This document shows positions 56,104 to 63,380 of a DNA stretch of 64,000 nucleotides, one piece after another (within the stretch, counting starts at the first letter, position 1; each line of letters opens with the position of its first letter). The stretch comes from MedAcidi-G1 sp000817085. GTDB lineage: Bacteria; Actinomycetota; Acidimicrobiia; Acidimicrobiales; MedAcidi-G1. The notes under the pieces are model-generated. The model was not told the DNA's origin, did not search any database, and worked only from the letters and a program-made list of their open reading frames with translations. The stretch covers positions 62,001 through 126,000 of the forward strand of contig JBJLAO010000002.1 in the NCBI GenBank assembly GCA_045568635.1. Direction: 5' to 3'. The position numbers were made by a program, and so were the translations under genes.

Positions 56104-57259
56104 TATTTTTCTCAGTCGAAGCAAGCACACGGAATGACTCAGTAGCAGTTTTTTCCCAAGTGAAATTAGAAGACCAATGATGTGCAGATTCACCAAGTGA
56201 AAGTGCAGCACTACGTGAAGAGAGAAGTGTAATTAAACTTTTTTCGTATTCTTCATCAGTGTCAAATAAGTAACCTGAGACTCCATGTGAAACAGCATCA
56301 GCATGTCCCGGGATGTTTGAAGCAACACTTGCAGTTCCACAACGCGCAGCCTCTGTTAGGGTCATTCCCCACCCTTCGCTCAAAGAAGCGCTACTTACGA
56401 GCCATGCTCGTTGATATGCATCAACTAGATCGCTTTCAGTAACGCGTCCTTTTATTGAAATCCAACTGCCGTCTTCTAAAGATGAAACAATATTACGTAT
56501 GTTTTCTTCTTCGGGACCTTCACCAATTATTTCTAGCTTTACATTTGGAACTTTTGATCTAACGTTTTTTAGAGCGTTAATAACACGATCAGTTCGCTTG
56601 TAAGGGGATAACCGCCCAGCTAACACTACAAGAGGAGTATCAGATTTTTCCGAAGAGAAGCGGAAAGCAGATGAAATACCGGGTTCCACAACATGGATAA
56701 TCTCTTTACGTAAACCAAGAACTGAAGACAACTCGGAGCTCGAAGAGTTAGACAAAGTCACTATTGGAGTAGAACGGTAAAAATTTGGTGCAATCTTTCT
56801 TTCGAAGAAGCGACCTAAACCAGCTAACGGTACAGGGAGAGCGACATCCCATAGAGGGCCGTGTTGATGATGGAGAAAAGCCATATTTGGACCTGTTGTT
56901 AACAAAGGAGTCATAAAGGGAACACCATTCCAAACTTCAACGAGAGCATCGAATTTGCCAAACCGGCGACGAATGACATCAGCCGGGGCGGTTATAAAAA
57001 CTCCGAAACGCCCACCTGAACGCACAGAGGTGTAACCACTTCTGGAAATCGACTTACTTGAGTTGCTGACTGCGGAAGTTCGAAAATTAATTTCAAGGCC
57101 CTTTGAAGCCCATATCTCAGCAATATTATGTGAATGAATTTCTGATCCGCCGGCATCTACGTCTTCAAGATCACGCCATTGAAGAATCAGAACATTGTTA
57201 ATTCCAGACTTTTCAATAAGGGAGTCTAAATTTCCTTCCGGTAGACGGTTTAAACTCAT
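56096..57259 (-). CDS. Family 4 glycosyltransferase (GT-B)
   Basis: 387 residues from the ATG at 57259; a TTG at 57325 would abut the divergent gene. Typical GT4: DAGGSEIHSHNIAEIWASKG (N-terminal domain), VLAGRLSPYKRTDRVINAL with the R/K pair for the nucleotide phosphate, and SLSEGWGMTLTEAARCGTAS with the E-x7-E motif. Likely cytoplasmic. Its overlap with the aftD gene suggests a role in the same surface glycan, as the transferase working on the inner face. Donor and acceptor are unknown. Confidence 0.9.
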   Translation of the reverse strand: MSLNRLPEGNLDSLIEKSGINNVLILQWRDLEDVDAGGSEIHSHNIAEIWASKGLEINFRTSAVSNSSKSISRSGYTSVRSGGRFGVFITAPADVIRRRFGKFDALVEVWNGVPFMTPLLTTGPNMAFLHHQHGPLWDVALPVPLAGLGRFFERKIAPNFYRSTPIVTLSNSSSSELSSVLGLRKEIIHVVEPGISSAFRFSSEKSDTPLVVLAGRLSPYKRTDRVINALKNVRSKVPNVKLEIIGEGPEEENIRNIVSSLEDGSWISIKGRVTESDLVDAYQRAWLVSSASLSEGWGMTLTEAARCGTASVASNIPGHADAVSHGVSGYLFDTDEEYEKSLITLLSSRSAALSLGESAHHWSSNFTWEKTATESFRVLASTEKNND

Positions 57260-57325
57260 AGAAGAATCGTAGTTGCTTTCAGTCAAAGTCGAGTTCAACA
57301 GCAAATAAGTGGCAGAATTATCCAA

Positions 57326-58735
57326 ATGCTTTTCCCCACTATTACTTTCGCAATCTTTTTAACAATAGTTTTATTAGTTCACACAGTTTTGCTTAAAAAG
57401 CCTACTTTGTGGAAAATCTGCATGCTTCTCGCTAGCTACATATTTTACTCATGGTGGGACTGGCGTTTCCTAACCCTTATATGGGCATCAACCTTAGTTG
57501 ATTTCTGGTCGGGCAACAGGATAGAAAATACGACATCAAATAGACAGAAACGTTTCTACCTTCTACTTAGCGTGTCCACCAACCTTGGGATGCTTGCATA
57601 TTTCAAATACGCCGGATTTTTTGTTGATTCATTTGTAGACGTGATGAGCACTTTAGGTTTTGATCTATCAGTCGAACCGCTTCGGATAATTCTCCCAGTT
57701 GGTATTAGTTTCTACACTTTCCAAACAATGTCTTATTCAATAGATATCTACAGAAACAACCTTAAAGCAACCAAGTCGCTACTCGATTTCGCACTGTTCG
57801 TAGGTTTCTTTCCACAACTTGTAGCTGGACCAATCGTGCGGGCAAAAGACTTCCTTCAACAACTTTCCAGTAACAATCGTGAGCCGATACAAATGGGAAG
57901 AGCAACAAAACTCATCCTCGGTGGACTATTTAAAAAGATAGTAATTGCTGATTTATTAGCAGCTGAAATGGTAGACGGAGTTTTTAGAAACCCGGGAGGT
58001 TCAACAGGTCTGGAAACACTCCTAGGAATCTATGGGTACGCTTTGCAAATTTACGGTGACTTCAGCGGGTATAGCGATATCGCAATAGGAATTGCATTAC
58101 TACTGGGCTTTCAATTCTCCGATAACTTCAACCAGCCCTATCGTGCTCTGAGTCTTCAAGATTTTTGGAGACGGTGGCACATAAGTCTCTCATCATGGTT
58201 ACGCGACTATCTATATATCGGTCTAGGTGGGAATCGTAAAGGCCGAATAAAAACTTACAGAAATTTGCTTTTTACTATGCTTCTAGGCGGATTATGGCAC
58301 GGAGCAGCTTGGACATTCGTCGCATGGGGGTTACTACATGGTGGAGGACTGGCAATAGAACGAGCTATCGATGAGAGAAACAAAATAAGGACACCCAAAA
58401 GATTCGGAAAATTCTTAAGAGGTTTTTTTACTTTTCACCTAGTTTGCGCCGGATGGGTATTTTTTCGTTCGGTTGATCTGACTCGCTCATTCGAAGTATT
58501 TGCCGCACTAGGTAACAGCTGGACATCAGCGCCTTCAATGAATTGGGGAATCGCATCAGTTCTTTTAATCGGGCTAATAATGCAAACTTGTACAGTAGGT
58601 AAATTTGACCGTTTTTGGGAACAGTTTTCTACTTGGCCAGCTCTCATTCAAGGAATGTTATTGGCAGTTGCAGTAGTAGGAATAGATTTATTAGGTCCTG
58701 ATGGAGTAGCTCCGTTTATTTACTTCCAGTTTTAA
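57326..58735 (+). CDS. MBOAT family O-acyltransferase (AlgI-like)
   Basis: 469 residues, about 11 helices. MBOAT landmarks: YIFYSWWDWRFL near the start, PVGISFYTFQTMSYSIDIYR, FPQLVAGPIVRAKDFL, and LLGGLWHGAAWTFVAWGLLHG with the catalytic His. AlgI/PatA/DltB-type proteins move an acyl group across the membrane onto an extracellular sugar, often with an SGNH partner; none is adjacent. It lies head-to-head with GT4/AftD genes, so acylation of that glycan is a fair guess. Confidence 0.92.
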   Translation: MLFPTITFAIFLTIVLLVHTVLLKKPTLWKICMLLASYIFYSWWDWRFLTLIWASTLVDFWSGNRIENTTSNRQKRFYLLLSVSTNLGMLAYFKYAGFFVDSFVDVMSTLGFDLSVEPLRIILPVGISFYTFQTMSYSIDIYRNNLKATKSLLDFALFVGFFPQLVAGPIVRAKDFLQQLSSNNREPIQMGRATKLILGGLFKKIVIADLLAAEMVDGVFRNPGGSTGLETLLGIYGYALQIYGDFSGYSDIAIGIALLLGFQFSDNFNQPYRALSLQDFWRRWHISLSSWLRDYLYIGLGGNRKGRIKTYRNLLFTMLLGGLWHGAAWTFVAWGLLHGGGLAIERAIDERNKIRTPKRFGKFLRGFFTFHLVCAGWVFFRSVDLTRSFEVFAALGNSWTSAPSMNWGIASVLLIGLIMQTCTVGKFDRFWEQFSTWPALIQGMLLAVAVVGIDLLGPDGVAPFIYFQF

Positions 58736-59633
58736 GTTCTGCTAAGGAGTTGATTTTTAACTGATTAATGCTTATTCGCTCGTCCATGTTTAATTCAACT
58801 GAGTCATTTTCGTTGTTCACAAAGGTTAAGTTCATATCACTAATACTTTTTGCGGGGTCAATTCGCCTATGTACTGTTGCTAAAATTTCGGCCGCTTGTA
58901 CAGAAAGATCTTTTAAAGACCTGTGACGATGCTCTCGTGATCCTAAGTCCGACTGAGCGATAGATTGACTTCCAAACCGTCGTTCGATGTCTATGATCAT
59001 TGCGATTTCAACGCCCCAACCTTGCATCAAATTTATTTGACTTACAGCACTTCTCCTTACGGCGTATTCACCTGCTAAAGGTTGCTTCAAGCCAGTTAAT
59101 GATGGGAAGTGGAGTGAAAGAAGTGGTTTTGCTACTAATTCTGTGTTTCTTCCACCACCCCCACTTTTTTCAGAACGTTTATAATCCGCCTTTACTAGAT
59201 GGATTGAGTCGTTGGTAAGCAGAGGAAAGGCGAGTTGCAATACCCAAACTGGTTCAAAATTGAGTAAATCTCCATCAACCCAGACGACAATATTTCCTTC
59301 ACTAGCAATTAAAGATCCCCATAATGCATTGCCTTTCCCGCGACCTTGACCATAAATCGAGTTGATTGACTCTATTGGCACGACGTCGGCACCTAGTTCA
59401 CGGGCGATTGATGCGGTGGAATCAGTAGATGAATCGTCTATAACTATTAGCTCATCTATGTAACCGTTTATTAGTAGTTTGTTATTTACTGAAGAAATAA
59501 TTTCTCCAATAGTTGACTCTTCGTTTTTGCAGGGTATGCAAACGGAAATTTTTTGATCTCCTTTTAGTTTTTTGAAGGATGAATCAATCATTTCTTGCGA
59601 AACTTGAAAAGTTGAAATTGTCACTTTGCGCAC
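58716..59633 (-). CDS. gpgS: Glucosyl-3-phosphoglycerate synthase (GT81 GpgS)
   Basis: 305 residues, GTG start; an ATG at 59591 is an alternative. GT-A fold: ISVCIPCKNEESTIGEII, IDDSSTDSTASIARELGA, and metal motif VVWVDGDLLNF (D-G-D where mycobacterial GpgS has D-S-D). GLKQPLAGEYAVRR, GWGVEIAMIIDI and SLGSREHRHR-type sequences (DLGSREHRHRSL) are diagnostic of the family. It makes glucosyl-3-phosphoglycerate, the precursor of glucosylglycerate and methylglucose lipopolysaccharide. The 3' end overlaps the MBOAT gene by 20 nt. Confidence 0.92.
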   Translation of the reverse strand: MRKVTISTFQVSQEMIDSSFKKLKGDQKISVCIPCKNEESTIGEIISSVNNKLLINGYIDELIVIDDSSTDSTASIARELGADVVPIESINSIYGQGRGKGNALWGSLIASEGNIVVWVDGDLLNFEPVWVLQLAFPLLTNDSIHLVKADYKRSEKSGGGGRNTELVAKPLLSLHFPSLTGLKQPLAGEYAVRRSAVSQINLMQGWGVEIAMIIDIERRFGSQSIAQSDLGSREHRHRSLKDLSVQAAEILATVHRRIDPAKSISDMNLTFVNNENDSVELNMDERISINQLKINSLAELKTGSK

Positions 59634-59665
59634 CTCGAAGAAATGTTCTTGTTACCTTTAGTTCT

Positions 59666-60415
59666 GTGTTCATATACGGAGTAGTTAACGCCAGTCCAGA
59701 TTCGCTGGAGTCTGAATCGATCGTTGTATCGGAAGCTGCCGCTCTTGAAAGGTCGAGAGGTCTGATTGAGGATGGGGCGGACGGTATAGATATTGGGGGT
59801 CAAGGATCCACCGATAATGCTGAGGTAGTCGATTGGGAAACTGAATGGTCTCGCGTTTCCGCTGTTATTGATTCTGTAGTCAAGCTTGACGTCGAAGTTT
59901 CTATTGATTCGTGGCGCCCAGAAGTGGTAGAACGCTCGATTCAAGCGGGAGCAACTGTTATTAATGCTGCTGACGGTATGCAGTCGGAAAGGATGTGGGA
60001 AGTCGCTTCTAATTTTGATGTCCCGATTGTTGTGCCTTTTTTGTCGGGTCAAAATCCCAGAGAAATGTCGATAGTTAAAAACGACCCGATTAAAGCCATG
60101 AATGATTTTTTTTCGCAACGTTTGGAAAAAGCTAGAAAATATTCCTTGGAAAAGAACTGTATTTTGGATCCTGGTACTGGTTTCGCTCCATCTAATTGGG
60201 AGTGGGCTGAAAGATTTAAGTATCAGAAGTACGTTTATTCTAATTTGGGGAGATTGCGTGATTTTTCTTTGCCGCTTTACGTGGCGCTCCCCTGGAAAGA
60301 AACTTCTGATCATGATGAGTTACTCGAAATAGTCCTAAAATCTAAACCAGAATACGCTAGGGCACACTTTCCGGCTAAAGTTCGAAGCTTTGAAAGTCGA
60401 ATTAATAAGAAGTAA
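59666..60415 (+). CDS. Dihydropteroate synthase-like protein (divergent)
   Basis: 249 residues from a GTG at 59666, which puts YGVVNASPDS close to the N-terminus as in DHPS; an ATG at 59579 would overlap the gpgS start. A TIM barrel with DHPS landmarks GVVNASPDS, DGIDIGGQGSTD, VEVSIDSWRPEV and ILDPGTGFA. However, the DHPS residues for pterin and pABA binding have changed: IGGESTRPG is IGGQGSTDN, IND is INA, M-H is PF, and the S-R-K loop is ALPWKET. The gene neighbours gpgS, as folP2 does in mycobacteria. It may not be a true DHPS. Confidence 0.72.
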   Translation: MFIYGVVNASPDSLESESIVVSEAAALERSRGLIEDGADGIDIGGQGSTDNAEVVDWETEWSRVSAVIDSVVKLDVEVSIDSWRPEVVERSIQAGATVINAADGMQSERMWEVASNFDVPIVVPFLSGQNPREMSIVKNDPIKAMNDFFSQRLEKARKYSLEKNCILDPGTGFAPSNWEWAERFKYQKYVYSNLGRLRDFSLPLYVALPWKETSDHDELLEIVLKSKPEYARAHFPAKVRSFESRINKK

Positions 60416-60422
60416 ATTACTT

Positions 60423-61283
60423 TCACTCATCTATACGACCGAAAAGCTTTATTTCTTCTGGAGGTAATTCCTCATTCCAGTTTGGCGGGCATAATTCGGG
60501 ATGAATTTCTGAAAGCGGAGTCAATACAAATCTTCTTTCTTCAATTCTTGGATGGGGGATAGTCAGCAACTCTGAAGAAATTTGGCATCCTTCGTAAAAA
60601 AGTATGTCAACATCTAAAGTTCTAGGACCCCAACGAACTGTTCGTTGACGTGCAGCTCCGGATTCGATCCGTTGACATTTCCTTAATAACGCGTGTGGAT
60701 CCAATGAAGTTTCGACTGATATGACAAGGTTTAGGTAAGAATCCTGATCGGTAGGACCGCCAATCGCTTCCGTCTCATAAATTGATGAAATTTTTAATTT
60801 TCTATCAAAACTGTCACAAGCGAAACGAAGGTAGCTCATGCGGTCGCCTATGTTTGACCCCAAAGCTATTACAGCGGAAGAGGAATTAACTAAATTCGAT
60901 TCAGTAGATTGTTTACGCCATATGTGAACAGAAGTGCTAGAAACATCAACTGGAATAGGGGGCCGAAGCTTGGTGATCGTCACATCAACCGCTAAAACTT
61001 TTTGAAAACTTAAAACTTCATCGGCCACTCGTTGAGCCAATCGTTCTAAAAGAAGATCTTTGCTTTCTTTAGCAACCTTGTAAACCTGCTCCGTAACTGA
61101 ACCATAATTTGCCGTATCATCAAGCTCGTCTGTTAAAGAGGACTCACTTAGATCAATTTCAAGTTTTAAATCAATCTGTATTGGTTGCTCAGAAATGCGT
61201 TCCTGCTCCAACACGCCAATTATCGTTGATACACGTATTCCATTAATCTGAATTGAATCGTTACCAAGCTGAAGTATTGACAC
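60423..61283 (-). CDS. Bifunctional dihydroneopterin aldolase / HPPK (FolB-FolK)
   Basis: 286 residues. Residues 1-120 are FolB: INGIRVSTIIGVLEQERI, NYGSVTEQV (Tyr and Glu of the site), LLLERLAQRVADEVL and VTITKLRPP. Residues 130-286 are FolK: SAVIALGSNIGDRMSYLR, FAGPTD-type loop read as GGPTDQDSYLNLV, and TVRWGPRTLDVDILFY then IPHPRIEERRFVLTPLSEI, the HPPK signature. Two consecutive folate steps in one chain. The gene converges on the DHPS-like gene with 7 nt between stops, so the pair is not an operon. Confidence 0.95.
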   Translation of the reverse strand: MSILQLGNDSIQINGIRVSTIIGVLEQERISEQPIQIDLKLEIDLSESSLTDELDDTANYGSVTEQVYKVAKESKDLLLERLAQRVADEVLSFQKVLAVDVTITKLRPPIPVDVSSTSVHIWRKQSTESNLVNSSSAVIALGSNIGDRMSYLRFACDSFDRKLKISSIYETEAIGGPTDQDSYLNLVISVETSLDPHALLRKCQRIESGAARQRTVRWGPRTLDVDILFYEGCQISSELLTIPHPRIEERRFVLTPLSEIHPELCPPNWNEELPPEEIKLFGRIDE

Positions 61284-61323
61284 AAAGAAACACTAGAGAA
61301 AAAAGGCTTTGAAAATAGCAAAA

Positions 61324-61355
61324 TGTGACCGTTATCTCATGTGACCGTTATCTCA
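61324..61355. repeat. Tandem 16-bp duplication
   Basis: TGTGACCGTTATCTCA occurs twice head-to-tail (61324-61339 and 61340-61355) with no mismatch, in the spacer upstream of the PPOX-fold gene, about 30 nt before its ATG. Could be a recent slippage duplication or a doubled operator. Confidence 0.9.
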
Positions 61356-61385
61356 TTGCTTAATATCGTTTTTAAAAGGAGTTGT

Positions 61386-61886
61386 ATGACTGATTCAGAA
61401 AATCTAGAAGAATGCTGGTTGGATGACGAAGTGCGAGAAGAACTTTTACGAGTACAAAATGAATGCATATTCATGTGGGTTAACAACGCTGGGCAACCCT
61501 TTGGTGTGACGATGAGTTACATCTGGCGTGATGGAAGTTTTTGGCTCACCTGCGCTAAAGCAAGGAAACGTGTACCAGCAATAGAAAAAACTGCTTACGC
61601 AGCAATAACCATCACATCAAAAGGAACTGAGTTAGGAACGGGGAAAACCGCTTCATATCGAGGACCCTGCTCCATACATGAAGACGAAGCAACTCTAAAA
61701 TGGATGCTTCCCGAACTTGCTACCGCTGTAAGACCGGAAAGTGAAGAAGGAGCTAAAGCCTTTCTTGAACATTTGGATACGCCCAACCGTGTAGTACTCA
61801 AATTGACACCTGAATACAAACTTGATTTCGACAGCTCGAAGATGTGGCAACACCGACCAGATGCAGCACCACCAGGACGACTATAA
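61386..61886 (+). CDS. Pyridoxamine 5'-phosphate oxidase-fold (split-barrel) protein
   Basis: 166 residues from the ATG at 61386, which has AAGGAG 6 nt upstream. Split-barrel flavin-fold pattern: CIFMWVNNAGQPFGVTMSYIWRD is cut by the W-V-x-x-x-G-x-P turn, then SFWLTCAKARKRVPAIEKT (Arg/Lys pair for FMN phosphate) and a middle strand TASYRGPCSIHED. The family includes FMN- and F420-binding reductases as well as heme-binding proteins; which one applies is not clear. Preceded by the tandem repeat at 61324-61355. Confidence 0.82.
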   Translation: MTDSENLEECWLDDEVREELLRVQNECIFMWVNNAGQPFGVTMSYIWRDGSFWLTCAKARKRVPAIEKTAYAAITITSKGTELGTGKTASYRGPCSIHEDEATLKWMLPELATAVRPESEEGAKAFLEHLDTPNRVVLKLTPEYKLDFDSSKMWQHRPDAAPPGRL

Positions 61887-61987
61887 GAACTAATAATCGA
61901 AAATTCATAGGGTGCCCTACTAGTTATCCGCCTGCTCTCCACTCAATACTTATTCAAGTAAATGATTGGAGAGTAAACTCTTCTTAT

Positions 61988-63040
61988 ATGAAAGTAGCCA
62001 TAACTGGAGCAAGTGGATTTCTAGGTTCACATTGTGTAGCGAAAGCAGTTAATAAAGGTCACTCAGTTCGAATTCTTGTACGTAATACCGATAAGGCCCA
62101 TAATGCTTTGAAAATGCATGGAATAAAAAAAGATCTGGTCGAAATTATATATGCAGACTTGGAAGATGAAGATTCATTGGATAGGGGGCTGGATGGTGTA
62201 GATGCTTTGTTACACACCGCAGCGATATTTAGCCTTAGCCCATTAGATGCCAAATCGATGCTTAATATTAACCCTTCAAGCACGAAAGCTCTTTTATCGG
62301 CCGCAGTAAAGCACGAACTTAAGCAAACGGTTTATGTTTCCACTATGGGAGTTTTCGCACCCATTAGCGGGGGTGATATTAATGAAAATACTGAGACTTC
62401 AACGGGGCTCGGGCCTTACACGAAAAGTAAAATTAATTCAGAAAAGATAGCTAGACAATTTCAAAAAGATGGCATACCCGTAAATATCGTGTACCCAGGT
62501 GGAATATTTGGTCCAATCGACCCGAACCCTAACTTGAGCGACTCAATGGGGATGCTTACAGAGATGCTTAAACGAAACTTAGGTTTAACAGCCAGTGCAG
62601 CCAAATTGGCAATGGTTGATGTAAGGGACGTTGCTGACGTCTGCGTGGGTGCGTTAGATGCAGAGTCCAAAAACGCCCGATACCACGCGTGGGGTGAGCT
62701 GGTAACTATGGATGAGGTTATAGAACTCGTTAAAAAAATTACTGGCAGAAACATCCGCTTCTATTCAACCCCTCTATTTTTACTAGATGCATTAGGCCTA
62801 TTCGGTGAAATATTTACCCTTTCAACGCGTATACGTTTGCCTTTTGCAAAAGAATCAATGAGGATGTTCACGCAAAATGCTCGGGTGAATGGGCCAGGAA
62901 ATATCGATCAATCGCTAGCCAATAGGGAGTTTGGTTTTCAAAGTATCTCACTTGAAGAATCTTTAACTGACGCCTTGAAATGGTTGCACCAAGCGGGACA
63001 TTTGAGTTCAAAACAGTCAGGTAAATTAGCAAACATCTGA
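61988..63040 (+). CDS. NAD-dependent epimerase/dehydratase (extended SDR)
   Basis: 350 residues from the ATG at 61988; the open frame upstream is probably not coding. NAD(P)-binding AITGASGFLGSHCVAKAV, Arg in ILVRNTDKA (NADP hint), VDALLHTAAIF, and catalytic Tyr-Lys in GLGPYTKSK with preceding YVSTMGVF. Then NIVYPGGIFGPID. The pattern matches dihydroflavonol-reductase or 3-beta-HSD-like extended SDRs, acting on sterol-like or other hydroxy substrates rather than sugar nucleotides; the substrate is not determined. Confidence 0.88.
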   Translation: MKVAITGASGFLGSHCVAKAVNKGHSVRILVRNTDKAHNALKMHGIKKDLVEIIYADLEDEDSLDRGLDGVDALLHTAAIFSLSPLDAKSMLNINPSSTKALLSAAVKHELKQTVYVSTMGVFAPISGGDINENTETSTGLGPYTKSKINSEKIARQFQKDGIPVNIVYPGGIFGPIDPNPNLSDSMGMLTEMLKRNLGLTASAAKLAMVDVRDVADVCVGALDAESKNARYHAWGELVTMDEVIELVKKITGRNIRFYSTPLFLLDALGLFGEIFTLSTRIRLPFAKESMRMFTQNARVNGPGNIDQSLANREFGFQSISLEESLTDALKWLHQAGHLSSKQSGKLANI

Positions 63041-63082
63041 TCCCTGAATTCACAAATCTTTTTATACGTGTAAAATCAAATT

Positions 63083-63367
63083 ATGTACAAGTATGCAAAA
63101 CTAAAAGCAGCAGCGGCTGTGGTTGCCGCCCTATCTCTTCTCATTTTGTCTGTTTTCTCAATAAAAATATGGATCGAGGAAAAGCATCAAACATGTGCAA
63201 CACAGTTGGCTACATACACACAAGTAGTTGAATCTTTAGCTGGGTTACGAGTTACTTCAATGGATAGAGAAGATATCGCGGGTCGAACAATTGCTGAACT
63301 GAGATCTTGTGTTCTACCAGAATTAGAGCAAGTTCCAGAAGTGGAAGCGCCAGAGACTCTTAATTAG
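63083..63367 (+). CDS. Small single-pass membrane protein
   Basis: 94 residues, not recognised. A basic start (YKYAKLKAAAA) leads into one hydrophobic helix (about 10-30), followed by an acidic, extracytoplasmic stretch with two Cys (positions about 38 and 76) and an acidic Pro/Glu-rich tail. The Cys pair could form a disulfide outside. Followed 13 nt later by the terminal gene, so likely co-transcribed. Confidence 0.65.
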   Translation: MYKYAKLKAAAAVVAALSLLILSVFSIKIWIEEKHQTCATQLATYTQVVESLAGLRVTSMDREDIAGRTIAELRSCVLPELEQVPEVEAPETLN

Positions 63368-63380
63368 AGACGGGGAGAGC

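Noticed and set aside
61844..61987. 48-codon upstream extension of the SDR at 61988
   Set aside because: It overlaps the end of the PPOX-fold gene, and the Rossmann motif starts right at the ATG at 61988.
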